From Acidobacteria bacterium 13_1_20CM_3_53_8 (GTDB lineage: Bacteria > Acidobacteriota > Blastocatellia > Pyrinomonadales > Pyrinomonadaceae): DNA of 64,000 nt. Below are positions 35,257-43,939 of this stretch, piece after piece. The notes beneath the pieces are model-generated. The model did not search any database and was not told the DNA's origin. It saw only the letters and a list, made by a program, of their open reading frames with translations. Position numbers and translations under genes: made by a program. Position 1 is the first letter of the stretch; each line of letters begins with the position of its first letter. The stretch is from positions 1 to 64,000 of the forward strand of contig MNJR01000064.1 in assembly GCA_001920415.1 (NCBI GenBank). The letters run 5' to 3'.

Positions 35257-36879
35257 ATGAGCAAAAAAATTTCCCTTTCACAATTCACGCACACATGGCG
35301 AGAGCTACGCTTCAAGCGTCTGGCTGAAGAGCGTTTCGACGTGCTTGTCATAGGCGGAGGAATTACAGGAGCCGCCGTTGCTCTCGACGCTTCGTGCGCG
35401 GGTCTAAGCTGCGCCCTCATAGAGCAGAATGATTTCGCAAGCGGCACGAGCAGCCGCTCTTCGCGTCTGATTCACGGCGGGCTGCGATACTTGAAGCAGG
35501 GGCAGGTTGGGCTGGTCTATCGCTCTGCGCGTGAACAGCAACGGCTAGCACTTCTTGCGCCTCATCTTGTGCGCCCTTTGAATCTACTCTTCCCTCTCTA
35601 CCAAAAATCTTTTACGAGCAGGCTGGCGCATCGCGGCGGGATGATTGCTTACTCGGCACTGCAACCCTTCGACTCGAAACTTCGACACCAAAGGTCTGGC
35701 GCGAAAGATTTGTTAAGCCTTGAGCCACAGCTACCCGCGAACGGATTACAGGACGGCTTCATCTGCCGCGAATACCTGACTCACGACGCGCGGCTTGTAC
35801 TGGAAACAACGCTGGCCGCTTGTAACGCGGGCGCGTGCGCCGTCAATTACGCGCGTGTCATGGACCTTCTTTTCTTACGTGGCCGCGTAGTCGGCGCTGT
35901 TGTGAATGATGAGATGACCGGGCGAAGCTTTGAGGTTCGCGCGCGTGTTGTGGTCAACGCGGCGGGGCCTTGGGCTGATCGTCTAATAAATCGCGCCGCT
36001 CAGGCGAAGCGCCGTCTCCGCCTGAGCAAAGGGGTTCATATAATCATCCCGCGCGAGATTTTGCCGCTTTCGCACGCTGTAATCTTCTTCTCTCGCAGAG
36101 ATGAAAGAGCGCTCGTTGCAATTCCGGCAGAAAACTTTGTAATGGTTGGGCCAACCGAAACCGAGTACGAAGGAGCGCCTGAGTGCGCCGCGCCCGAACG
36201 CGAAGATGTTGATTACCTGCTCGAAGCATTGCGTGATTTTTTCTCGCAATTGAAAATAGAGAATGAAGACGTTATAGCTGCGCGCGCAGGAGTGCGGCCA
36301 TTGTATGACAAGGGCGTGCGAGCGGCGGGCGAGGTCAGCCGCGCGTACCACATAGAATGGCAACGCGACAGGCTCCTATCAGTGCTCGGCGGAAAATTGA
36401 CGCTTCATCGCCGCGCGGCGGCTGTGACGACGCGTCTCTTAACGCGCGAGCTTAAAATCAATCCGGGCGTCGCCCGTCTGAATGCAACCAAAAATCCTTT
36501 GCCCGGCGCAAACTGGAAGAATTTTTCGGAGGAAGAGACGAAAGCTCTTCTCATGAGACTGAGTATCGAAGAAGAGAGCGCAGACCACTTGATTCGCGCT
36601 TACGGCAGCCGCTCGCTTCTGTTCGCTGACATGCTTACGGAAGAACGGGAACTCGCGCGACGCATTACCCCTTCTCTTCCGCACATCGCAGCCGAAGTAC
36701 CCTTCTCAATTCGTTACGAGATGGCCGTTCGCCCACAGGATTTTTTCGAGCGGCGCAGCGACCTTGCGCTCTGCCTGAAAGCCGAAGGCGAAACATGGCC
36801 GCACGAGTTGATGAAATTCTGGCACGAGCCGCGTGAAAAGTTTTTTCGAGCAGCGCAGACCGAAGAGGTTCTGGCATGA
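35257..36879 (+). CDS. glpD: FAD-dependent glycerol-3-phosphate dehydrogenase
   Basis: 540 residues; oxidises sn-glycerol-3-phosphate to dihydroxyacetone phosphate at the membrane and passes electrons to quinone. The FAD dinucleotide-binding motif is VLVIGGGITGAAVALDA (about 29-45). The conserved SSRSSRLIHGGLRYL follows at about 66-80, a catalytic-site His/Arg region. The C-terminal DAO_C-like domain (about 420-520) is full length, including ADMLTEERELARRITPSLPH. The stop overlaps the next ATG by 4 bp (ATGA), so the two are translationally coupled. Confidence 0.92.
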   Translation: MSKKISLSQFTHTWRELRFKRLAEERFDVLVIGGGITGAAVALDASCAGLSCALIEQNDFASGTSSRSSRLIHGGLRYLKQGQVGLVYRSAREQQRLALLAPHLVRPLNLLFPLYQKSFTSRLAHRGGMIAYSALQPFDSKLRHQRSGAKDLLSLEPQLPANGLQDGFICREYLTHDARLVLETTLAACNAGACAVNYARVMDLLFLRGRVVGAVVNDEMTGRSFEVRARVVVNAAGPWADRLINRAAQAKRRLRLSKGVHIIIPREILPLSHAVIFFSRRDERALVAIPAENFVMVGPTETEYEGAPECAAPEREDVDYLLEALRDFFSQLKIENEDVIAARAGVRPLYDKGVRAAGEVSRAYHIEWQRDRLLSVLGGKLTLHRRAAAVTTRLLTRELKINPGVARLNATKNPLPGANWKNFSEEETKALLMRLSIEEESADHLIRAYGSRSLLFADMLTEERELARRITPSLPHIAAEVPFSIRYEMAVRPQDFFERRSDLALCLKAEGETWPHELMKFWHEPREKFFRAAQTEEVLA

Positions 36880-37886
36880 AGGACGAAACGTTCCATTTTG
36901 AGGCCGCAATCAATCCTTACGGCTGCTCTGCGAAAGTTGTCGAAGCCGTCGAACGATTCGCGCGCTCGAAACAGTATCGCTTCTATGGCGAACCGGACGC
37001 GGCCAGTTTGCGCGAACTGCTTGCGGCTCATCACAATCTCTCGCCAGAAAATTTCGTAGTCTTCAACGGCGCAGGCGAAGCGCTCGCATGGACTTTTCTA
37101 CTAAACCTGGTCATGCGCCCCGGACGATTGATTGCGCCTCATCCGTCTTACGAACGTTTCGTAGAAGCTGGAAAGCGATATTCTGCGGAGTTGATTGAAG
37201 TCCCGCTCGACGAACAAAATTTCTCACTCTCCGTTAATGAGTTGATTGATGCGTGCCGGACGAGCCGCGCCACACTCGGACTCGTCAGCAATCCGAATAA
37301 CCCTTCCGGCAACACGCTCATTGACGAAGCTGGCATGGCGAAGCTTTTGGACGACACGCCCGATTGTTTATGGATTATAGACGAAGCTTATGCTGATTAC
37401 GCCGGGCTAAGTTTCGCGTCGTGGGTGCAAGAGCGCACGAATCTAATGGTGCTGCGAACCTTCTCGAAAGCTTACGGGCTGGCGGGTTTGCGTGTAGGGT
37501 GCGCTGTGGCTCACGCCTCAGTTGCCCAAAAATTGGCGCGTGTGCGCTTGCCTTGGGCTGTCAATTCCATGTCGCTTGCGGCGGCGCAGGCGGCCATTGA
37601 AGATCAAGATTACTTGAAAGAGATTTTAGGGCGAATACGCAACGATTGCGAAAATTTTTATTCCGAACTCTGCAAGATTCCTTTTTTCCACGTTCACCCT
37701 ACAGCGGCCAACTTCTTTCTCATACGACTGTCAGGCATTGAGCCATCACGTTTGAAAAAGCATCTCGCCGCGCACCGCATTCAAGTCAGAAGCCGCCCAG
37801 ATATGCCGGAGTACATTAGAATAACTTCAATGCTCCCGCAGGAAAATCAGCACTTGCTGAATGTCTTGCGCGAGTTCGAACCATAG
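36876..37886 (+). CDS. PLP-dependent class I/II aminotransferase, HisC/CobD-like
   Basis: 336 residues, fold type I. The N-terminal INPYGCSAKV motif is of the HisC/CobD group. SNPNNPSGN (about 136-144) is the PLP-region turn. The Lys Schiff-base segment is RTFSKAYGLAGLRVG (about 189-203), and the C-terminal Arg lies in YIRITSMLP. It may be a histidinol-phosphate aminotransferase or a threonine-phosphate decarboxylase; the short sequence without other his or cob genes leaves this open. Overlaps glpD by 4 bp, an unusual coupling. Start is the ATG of the ATGA overlap. Confidence 0.87.
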   Translation: MKDETFHFEAAINPYGCSAKVVEAVERFARSKQYRFYGEPDAASLRELLAAHHNLSPENFVVFNGAGEALAWTFLLNLVMRPGRLIAPHPSYERFVEAGKRYSAELIEVPLDEQNFSLSVNELIDACRTSRATLGLVSNPNNPSGNTLIDEAGMAKLLDDTPDCLWIIDEAYADYAGLSFASWVQERTNLMVLRTFSKAYGLAGLRVGCAVAHASVAQKLARVRLPWAVNSMSLAAAQAAIEDQDYLKEILGRIRNDCENFYSELCKIPFFHVHPTAANFFLIRLSGIEPSRLKKHLAAHRIQVRSRPDMPEYIRITSMLPQENQHLLNVLREFEP

Positions 37887-37919
37887 AGAGCGTAAGCAAA
37901 AAAGTAGATGCTAGTAGAA

Positions 37920-38043
37920 AGTCTGGAGTCTGGAGCCAGAAGAATTTTCGATTTGCGATTTTGGATTTTAGATTTAAAAGCACTCCGCATCTTCCAATCG
38001 AAAATCGCAAATCTAAAATCTAAAATCAATCCGACTCCAGACT
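37920..38043. repeat. Heptamer palindrome, TTTTAGA/GTCTGGA family, copy 4
   Basis: GTCTGGA GTCTGGA, then TTTTCGA/TTTTGGA/TTTTAGA units, spacer, complementary arm ending in GACTCCAGAC. Nearly identical in layout to the copies at 11296 and 28842. Confidence 0.87.
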
Positions 38044-38062
38044 TTTTTCTGACATCTGCTTT

Positions 38063-38821
38063 TTAGTAGCCAACCGGCGCTTGCCCGCTTCCGCGACCGA
38101 TGGCAAAAAATTTGACGAGTATTAATCCGGCTATGAAGCCGCCAATGTGCGCGGCGTATGCTACGCCTCCGCCAGCCTCTGGCCCACCGCCTAGCGCTCC
38201 GAAACTTTCAATCAACTGCAACACGAACCAAAGCCCTATTGCCACGTAAGCCGGAACGGTCGTGATGAAGCGCACCAGAATGACGCGCACCTGATTGCGC
38301 GGGAAGAGCAGGATGTATCCGCCCAACACTCCAGAGATTGCGCCCGATGCGCCCAGACTTGGTATGTACGGATTCGCCCCGAACATTATCGTAGAGAAGA
38401 CGTGCGTGAGCGACGCTATCACGCCGCAGACAAGATAGAAGATTAAATACCTGGCGTGTCCGATTCTGTCTTCAACGTTGTCGCCAAAAATCCACAGGAA
38501 GAGCATGTTCCCGAAAATGTGCATGAAGCCGCCATGCATGAACATAGAGGTGATGAGCGTCAGATAGACTGAGCCGGGTGTTGGCTGAAGATCAATTCTG
38601 CCTACTTCCGCGCCCGCATCGCCCTGTATGACGACCGGGCGTGCAACGTCGCGCCCCGTCGCTATCTCTGCCGGCACGGTCGAGAACGCATACGTGAAGC
38701 GGTCGTTCGACCCAAACCCTTGCAGAAAGACGAAGACGAGCACGTTTATAGCTATGAGCAGGTAGTTCACAACGGGCGCGCTCGTTCGCCCTGTGTCATC
38801 GTCGCCAAGTGGGAAAATCAT
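38063..38821 (-). CDS. Rhomboid-family intramembrane serine protease
   Basis: 252 residues, six or seven membrane helices. The catalytic Ser is in GASGAISGVLGGY (about 160-172), GxSG form. The catalytic His lies in the helix with AYAAHIGGFIAGLIL (about 222-236). The loop motif MFMHGGFMHIFGNMLFLW (about 93-110), with HxxxN, is well conserved. Cleaves membrane proteins within the bilayer; physiological substrate unknown. Stands alone on the minus strand. Confidence 0.92.
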   Translation of the reverse strand: MIFPLGDDDTGRTSAPVVNYLLIAINVLVFVFLQGFGSNDRFTYAFSTVPAEIATGRDVARPVVIQGDAGAEVGRIDLQPTPGSVYLTLITSMFMHGGFMHIFGNMLFLWIFGDNVEDRIGHARYLIFYLVCGVIASLTHVFSTIMFGANPYIPSLGASGAISGVLGGYILLFPRNQVRVILVRFITTVPAYVAIGLWFVLQLIESFGALGGGPEAGGGVAYAAHIGGFIAGLILVKFFAIGRGSGQAPVGY

Positions 38822-38923
38822 TTAATCTTCCTCCTCTAGCTGAAGATTACACGCTCACGATTTACGAAAGTGTCGCGCCATTCGTGAAAAGCAATGTAAA
38901 GAGAAAAGCTGTTTGGTTTTATC

Positions 38924-38972
38924 TCCGCGTCCCCGCGTCGCCCCCTCGCCGCGTCTCTTCTTCCCCGCGTCT
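38924..38972. repeat. CCGCGTCTC/CCCCGCGTC tandem array
   Basis: Tandem units CGCGTCCC, CGCGTCGC and CGCGTCTCTT are related to the octamer block at 21163. It lies between the rhomboid and symporter genes. No complementary arm is visible nearby. Confidence 0.6.
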
Positions 38973-38974
38973 CT

Positions 38975-40351
38975 TCATTGCTCTCCGTGCGCGGCGGCTT
39001 CTGCAAAGGCAATCTCGCCAGCTTTGATGTCAAGCTCTACCTCGCGTGGAGTGCCAAAGGCGGCGGCGCGATGGTCGTCAAACTCACCTTCCCAGCGCGC
39101 TATGACGACCGTAGCAAGACAATTACCTATGACGTTGACGCTCGTGCGCCCCATGTCCATCAATTCGTCAATGCCGAAAATTAGGCCCACGCCAATTGGC
39201 CCAATGTCGCCGGGCAGAAAACCGCTCAGAGTTGCGAGCAGTATGACAAGCGCGGCGCGCGGAACACCTGCCACGCCTTTCGATGTCACCATGAGTGTGA
39301 GCATCATGACAATCTGGCTACCGAAACCCATGTGCTGTCCCGTAGTAGCTTCTGCGGCCTGCGCTATGAAGACCGAAGCCATAGCCAGATAGAGCGTCGT
39401 TCCATCCAGATTGAAGCTGTAGCCCGTAGGCATCACGAACCCAACTATGCGCGGCGGCACGCCCAAACGCTCCATCACTTCCATAGCTTTCGGCAGAGCC
39501 GATTCGCTGCTCGTAGTCGCAAACGCAATCGTCGCAGGCTCGCGCACAGCGCGTATGAACTGCATGATAGGAACGCGCGCGATAATCATGACGAGGCCGA
39601 ACACGACTATGACGAAGACGGCTAGAGCTAGATAGAGTCCGCCAATGAGTTTGCCGAAATTGAGTAGAACTTTTGGACCCTGCCCGGCGATTGTGTGAGC
39701 CATAGCCGCGCCGACGCCTATGGGCGCGAACATCATCACGTAGCTGGTGAACCTGAACATTATCTGTGAAAGACTCTCGCACGCGCGCAGGATTGGTCTT
39801 CCCCTTTCGCCTATGGCTGAAAGCGCCATCGCAAATAGAACTGAGAACGCAACTATCTGAAGCACGTCGCCGCGCACCATTGCATCCAGAATGCTGGACG
39901 GAAAGATGTGAGTGATGATGTCGCTGAATCCTTGCGCGTGCGTCTGCTGAATCTGCGCAATCGAGCTAGGATTCGCCGCGAGCACAATGCCAACGCCCGG
40001 CTTAATCAGATTCACAACGCCAAGACCTATGAAGAGCGCTGCGGTCGTCACAACCTCAAAATAGACGAGCGCCTTCACACCCATGCGGCCCACTTTTTTA
40101 AGATCGCCCCCGCCCGCTATACCTACGACCAACGTAGAGAAGACCAAGGGTGCTATGATTGATTTGATTAGATTGAGAAAGATGTCGCGCAGAAAATAGA
40201 TAGCGTTGCCCCACTCAGGCTTGAGCCATCCCAGAAAACCGCCCACCACAAGAGCAACCAGAATCTGCGTCGTCAGCGACGGCCAATACCAAGGACGACG
40301 CGCCTGCGCCCTCGCCTCCGCCTTCAACTTTTTGTTGATTTCTTCAGCCAT
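38975..40351 (-). CDS. Dicarboxylate/amino acid:cation symporter (DAACS family)
   Basis: 458 residues with the eight-helix/two-hairpin architecture of the GltPh/DctA family. The HP1 segment carries AFATTSSESALPKAMEVM (about 290-307), the serine-rich re-entrant loop. The helix 7 motif NLDGTTLY (about 331-338) and HP2 KGVAGVPRAALVIL (about 371-384) are present. Imports dicarboxylates or acidic amino acids with Na+ or H+. Orphan on the minus strand, with no regulator beside it. Substrate cannot be settled from the sequence. Confidence 0.93.
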   Translation of the reverse strand: MAEEINKKLKAEARAQARRPWYWPSLTTQILVALVVGGFLGWLKPEWGNAIYFLRDIFLNLIKSIIAPLVFSTLVVGIAGGGDLKKVGRMGVKALVYFEVVTTAALFIGLGVVNLIKPGVGIVLAANPSSIAQIQQTHAQGFSDIITHIFPSSILDAMVRGDVLQIVAFSVLFAMALSAIGERGRPILRACESLSQIMFRFTSYVMMFAPIGVGAAMAHTIAGQGPKVLLNFGKLIGGLYLALAVFVIVVFGLVMIIARVPIMQFIRAVREPATIAFATTSSESALPKAMEVMERLGVPPRIVGFVMPTGYSFNLDGTTLYLAMASVFIAQAAEATTGQHMGFGSQIVMMLTLMVTSKGVAGVPRAALVILLATLSGFLPGDIGPIGVGLIFGIDELMDMGRTSVNVIGNCLATVVIARWEGEFDDHRAAAFGTPREVELDIKAGEIAFAEAAAHGEQ

Positions 40352-40355
40352 TTAA

Positions 40356-40450
40356 CTACAGTTTTCAGTTTTTAGTTTTCAGTTTTCAGTTAGTTGTTAG
40401 CAAAGCTCCTCGCTTTTTCTGAAAACTGAAAACTAAAAACTGAAAACTGC
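40356..40450. repeat. Heptamer palindrome, CAGTTTT family, copy 5
   Basis: CAGTTTT/TAGTTTT units face CTGAAAA CTGAAAA CTAAAAA CTGAAAA CTG, across a spacer that shares no sequence with the other copies. It fills the gap between nadK and the symporter gene on the minus strand. Confidence 0.87.
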
Positions 40451-40451
40451 T

Positions 40452-41333
40452 TTATCTCCCCCACCTCAATTTATCTCGCAAGACCTCGAAGTAATTTCTA
40501 GTGGTTGGCTGCACTAGGTTGAATGTCGTGCGGCTCTTACTGATATGGACGTGGTCTTCTGCTTTCAAGGGGAAACCGACCTGGCCGTCCAGTGTGAGCG
40601 CGACATCTTCGTCGGGCGTCTTAAAAATAAGTTCTATCTCCGCATCGTCTGGCACGACAATGGGACGGTTTGAGAGAGTGAAAGGGCAGATGGGCGTCAA
40701 CACTATAGCGTTCATAGAAGGATAGATGATTGGCCCACCTGCGGAGAGATTGTAGGCGGTCGAACCCGTTGGCGTGGAGACTATCAAGCCATCTGCGCGG
40801 AAAGAGTTGACGAATTGATTATTTAGGCGAGTTTCGATCTCTATGATGCGCGCCAGTGCGGATTTATTTATGACCACATCGTTGAGCACGCGGTTGCGCG
40901 TGATTACTTCATCGCCGCGAAAAAGTTCTGCTGTGAGCATCACGCGCCTGTCCAGACGAAAGTCGCCCGCGAGCACAGTCTCAAGGCCAGCGTACAACTC
41001 TTCTATACGAAACTCTGCGAGGTAGCCCAAGCCACCGTAGTTCACGCCAAGCACGGGAGTTTCCTCGTCGCCCATCAAACGAGCCGCCGAAACGATTGTG
41101 CCGTCGCCGCCGAGCACTACTATGAGATCAACGCTGGCCGCAAATTTCTCTTCATCTACGACTTCTATGGCGCAGCCCGTCTCGTGTTCAATTCGCTCCT
41201 GCTCAATCTCCTGCGTGCCCACGAGCGTCAGCCCATGCTCATGCAGCCACTCTACCATCCGGCAGATGACCTTCAACGCATCCGTCTGATGCGGCTTGAC
41301 CAGAACACCCACGCGTCTTATTGCGTTAGCCAT
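40452..41333 (-). CDS. nadK: NAD kinase
   Basis: 293 residues; phosphorylates NAD to NADP with ATP or polyphosphate. The catalytic GGDGT motif is in VVLGGDGTIVSAARLMGD (about 72-89). The second core motif is LNDVVINKSALARI (about 149-162), then STPTGSTAYNLSAGGPI (about 186-202), all in usual positions. Single gene with no clear operon partner. Start chosen at MANAIRR, which keeps the first beta strand VGVLVKP. Confidence 0.95.
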   Translation of the reverse strand: MANAIRRVGVLVKPHQTDALKVICRMVEWLHEHGLTLVGTQEIEQERIEHETGCAIEVVDEEKFAASVDLIVVLGGDGTIVSAARLMGDEETPVLGVNYGGLGYLAEFRIEELYAGLETVLAGDFRLDRRVMLTAELFRGDEVITRNRVLNDVVINKSALARIIEIETRLNNQFVNSFRADGLIVSTPTGSTAYNLSAGGPIIYPSMNAIVLTPICPFTLSNRPIVVPDDAEIELIFKTPDEDVALTLDGQVGFPLKAEDHVHISKSRTTFNLVQPTTRNYFEVLRDKLRWGR

Positions 41334-41529
41334 GAATTGAATGTGACAGGGAAACGCGCTTTTTCAGTTGACGACAAAAATTCGAGTTGCGCCGCGAGCG
41401 ACGTGTCCGTGCTCAGTTTCTAATGTTCGATTGCTTTGAAAGACGTGCGGGATTATCTCGCGCGCTCGCGCGGAGTGTCAACGCGGTTCGCGTTACTCAA
41501 TCTGATTCAAAACCGCGAATCGGCATTCA

Positions 41530-41640
41530 ACCCTTTGCGAGCTTAAGCATTTCCCTTTGCGCCTTTGCGTGAACCCTCAACTATCTCTAACTTGAGCTTT
41601 AATAGAATTGCATGTTCACGCTGGAGGCGCAAAGAGTTTC
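41530..41640. repeat. Long palindrome, GCGCCTTTGCG family, copy 5
   Basis: CCCTTTGCGCCTTTGCGTGAAC faces a diverged complementary arm (GTTCACGCTGGAGGCGCAAAG), so this copy has begun to decay. It lies in the gap between nadK and the following gene. The rest of 41334-41737 shows nothing clear. Confidence 0.8.
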
Positions 41641-41737
41641 TATTTCCTCGTATAAGAAATCAAAGTTAGTTGAGCCGAGCGCGCACGAACGATGCTAAAC
41701 TTATTCTCTGTTAACGAAACCATTCAAAGGAAAAGAT

Positions 41738-42316
41738 ATGCGAAAACTGATACTCACCTGCGCCATGCTGCTGGCCGCCTTCGCCGTGATAGCTGCACGA
41801 AGTTTTGACCCCAACGCTCAAAGCAGACAATCGTTCTCATCTCCCGGCTCTTCTTTACCAGCCGCTGAAAACGAGCGCGGCACGAGCACGCTCTGCAACG
41901 CGAACGAAGATGTCATCTTCAACTGCGAGATCGCGGGCAGAAGGAAGATAGTGTCGCTTTGTAGCTCAAAACAGCTTGATCGCCAGCGTGGATATTTGCA
42001 GTACAGGTTCGGACGACCCGGCGCGATTGAACTGGAATATCCGCATGAGCGGCAGAACACGCAAGCCGCTTTCAAATATTCTCGCTACACGCGCCCGCTC
42101 GTCACTCTACTCACAGTCAGATTTGAGACCAACGGCTACACCTACGAACTACACGACGACGACAATAGCGAAGGGCGACCCACACGAAGAGACTTCTACC
42201 TAACCATCACGCCGCCCGGAGCGAACCAGAACTCAACGGACATGCGCTGCCACGCGCCCGTCACCAGCCATTTAATCGAGCTTGAAGATGTCGTTCCGAA
42301 TGAGGAAGCACCGTAA
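41738..42316 (+). CDS. Secreted protein, unknown function
   Basis: 192 residues with a signal peptide (hydrophobic 4-20, probable cleavage after FAVIAARSF or nearby). The mature part has a beta-rich look with four Cys residues (including TLCNANEDVIFNCEIAGRRK), which could form disulfides. AAAGGAAA sits 6 nt before the ATG. I do not recognise the family. Periplasmic or secreted location is inferred. Confidence 0.72.
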   Translation: MRKLILTCAMLLAAFAVIAARSFDPNAQSRQSFSSPGSSLPAAENERGTSTLCNANEDVIFNCEIAGRRKIVSLCSSKQLDRQRGYLQYRFGRPGAIELEYPHERQNTQAAFKYSRYTRPLVTLLTVRFETNGYTYELHDDDNSEGRPTRRDFYLTITPPGANQNSTDMRCHAPVTSHLIELEDVVPNEEAP

Positions 42317-42380
42317 AATTAGATTCAAACGGGAACTAAAATCCAGTCACTCCATTCGAGTGAAAACATACAAGCGTTCT

Positions 42381-42409
42381 TGACGTAGTTACGTTATGTA
42401 GTTACACTC
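42381..42409 (+). promoter_or_regulatory. Promoter and possible operator of brnTA
   Basis: -35 TTGACG (42381-42386), 17-bp spacer, -10 TACACT (42404-42409). A start of transcription about 7 nt further falls on the ATG itself at 42416, so the mRNA may be leaderless. Two direct repeats GTAGTTAC (42386-42393 and 42399-42406) overlap the promoter and could be the BrnA binding site. Confidence 0.6.
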
Positions 42410-42415
42410 TTATTT

Positions 42416-42691
42416 ATGGAGTTTGAGTGGGACGAAGCAAAACGTAGATTGAATCTCCATAATCATGGCATTGATTTCGTTGGAATCGAACAGGTATTTC
42501 AGAGAGAGACGGTCACAATTCTTGATGATCGCTTCGATTATGGCGAAGAACGCTTTGTCACGTTCGGATTGCTCAATGGTCGCGTGGTAGCGATTGCCCA
42601 TACAGAGACCGACGAAGTGATACGCATTATCTCCGTGAGAAAGGCTACGAAATATGAAGAAAGCAGCTACTTCAAAGAGATCTCGGACTGA
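42416..42691 (+). CDS. brnT: BrnT-family toxin
   Basis: 91 residues, a RelE-like ribonuclease fold. Typical start MEFEWDEAKRRLNLHNHGID (1-20), then FVTFGLLNGRVVAIAHTE (about 47-64) and RIISVRKATKYEES (about 70-83), as in BrnT. It should cleave RNA when free and is blocked by BrnA. Its 3' end overlaps brnA by 38 bp. A putative direct-repeat operator covers the promoter, consistent with autoregulation by the complex. Confidence 0.9.
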   Translation: MEFEWDEAKRRLNLHNHGIDFVGIEQVFQRETVTILDDRFDYGEERFVTFGLLNGRVVAIAHTETDEVIRIISVRKATKYEESSYFKEISD

Positions 42692-42932
42692 CTGGAAGCG
42701 CGTAGATGCGCTGAAGGATGAGGACATTGATCTCTCCGATATACCGGAAGTGTCTCCAGAGATGTTTGCACGGGCAATAGTGCGACGGGGCTTGAAGCCA
42801 GTGCCACGTAAAGCACAGTTGACGTTGCGCGTGGACAGTGATGTGCTGAACTGGTTCAGAAAGCAAGGGCAAGGCTATCAGACGAAGATTAATGCATTGC
42901 TAAGGGCATATATGGAGGCGCATAAAGCATAG
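42654..42932 (+). CDS. brnA: BrnA-family antitoxin
   Basis: 92 residues with the BrnA signature at the C-terminus: KAQLTLRVDSDVLNWFRKQG (about 59-78), followed by GYQTKINALLRAYMEAHK, a ribbon-helix-helix DNA-binding module. The N-terminal acidic segment wraps the toxin (DLSDIPEVSPEMF). Start ATG lies within brnT, giving a 38-bp overlap. The complex should repress the promoter at 42381. Confidence 0.9.
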   Translation: MKKAATSKRSRTDWKRVDALKDEDIDLSDIPEVSPEMFARAIVRRGLKPVPRKAQLTLRVDSDVLNWFRKQGQGYQTKINALLRAYMEAHKA

Positions 42933-43008
42933 CTGGGCTGCTTCGCTTTAGATCGAAATCCTTCCTTGAAAATTAAAGATCGGATGATTAATGCTGAGGT
43001 GATCGGAG

Positions 43009-43446
43009 ATGAATCTTGTTCTTCTCGTTCCACTGCTAATTACAACTATCGTTGCTATCTTAAGTTGGATAGTAGCACATCGCTTGACTGCTAAACGTGA
43101 GATTGCTGGCAAACGGCGTGAGTTGAGAGTCAAATATTTGATTGATGCTTATCGGCAGCTTGAAAGTGTTGGTAATCGAGAACTCTCTAGCAAGTGGTCA
43201 GAAGTGTTAGAGTCTGCAATCGCAGACATTCAATTACTCGGAACACCGAAGCAGGTTGAAATGGCGAAACGTTTTGCAGATGATTTTGCAAAGAATCGAG
43301 CTGCGTCGTTTGATGAATTGCTCTTTGACCTTCGGGAGACATTGCGTATCGAACTTCAATTAGAGCCAGTAGAATCTAATATAGTGTTCTTAAGAATCAG
43401 TCAAACGCAATCTAATAATCCATTATTCGAGCGGATGCGGCGATAG
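43009..43446 (+). CDS. Small protein with N-terminal membrane anchor, unknown
   Basis: 145 residues. A single membrane helix (about 3-23, LVLLVPLLITTIVAILSWIV) is followed by a helical, charged cytoplasmic domain. GAGGTGAT and GGAG lie close to the ATG. Base composition is lower in GC than the flanking genes, like the genes in 31916-33413, hinting at transfer. Family unknown; similar small anchored helical proteins occur in accessory regions, but I cannot name one. Confidence 0.7.
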   Translation: MNLVLLVPLLITTIVAILSWIVAHRLTAKREIAGKRRELRVKYLIDAYRQLESVGNRELSSKWSEVLESAIADIQLLGTPKQVEMAKRFADDFAKNRAASFDELLFDLRETLRIELQLEPVESNIVFLRISQTQSNNPLFERMRR

Positions 43447-43505
43447 CTTCCCCAGATAATGATTACTCGCGTGCAGTATTCCGACGCTAATAGCCCAAAA
43501 TGAAA

Positions 43506-43939
43506 TTGCGCTGCATCCACCGAAGTGAAAGCAGCGCAACCTCATAATTCCTCTGAAATCGCCCGAAAGCGACTCGGGGAATAAGTTGGCGACAATGCAT
43601 GTACACGCTTATTGTCGCCGGTTTGTATCCCGAAGCGTGACTGGCGGTCAGTCAACCTCCGGTCGGCACGCGGTCTGTTTTCACGAATCTTGCGATCCCT
43701 TTCCACAAACCTCGCATTCTTTTTAGGGAATGCGGTGCCGTTTGGTTTTTGTTGTGGTGGCTTTTCCTCCACCGCCGGTTACGTCCCCGGCAACGAGGCT
43801 CAAAGGTCGAAACCCTTGAGCGACTTCGGCTCCCCTCCGTCGGGTCCTTCTCGGAAGGGTGCATTCGGTTTTTATCCCGAATGCTTAGTGGAAGTTTTGC
43901 AACCTCCACACAGCCCAAGCCTTTCGGCTTCAGCGAGAG
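43506..43939. ncRNA. Candidate large structured RNA (strand uncertain)
   Basis: Over about 430 bp without a convincing gene, at least nine hairpins follow one another: TTGCGCTGC/GCAGCGCAA (43506-43514/43531-43539), GGCGACAAT/ATTGTCGCC (43588-43596/43611-43619), GACTG/CAGTC (43639/43649), CGCATTC/GAATGCG (43713/43728), GGTGG/CCACC (43756/43769), GCTCAA/TTGAGC (43798/43816), CCTTC/GAAGG (43846/43854), GCATTCGG/CCGAATGC (43861/43877), GTGGAAGTT/AACCTCCAC (43888/43901), AAGCC/GGCTT (43917/43926). This density is unlike the surrounding repeats, which have long period-7 arms. It is not RNase P RNA or tmRNA (their core motifs are absent). An IscB/HEARO-type omega RNA is one untested possibility. The strand is inferred as plus only because some reading frames there fail. 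Confidence 0.55.

Noticed and set aside
43506-43939. RNase P RNA or tmRNA
   Set aside because: No GAGGAAAGTC-type or tmRNA 5'/3' motifs are present on either strand.
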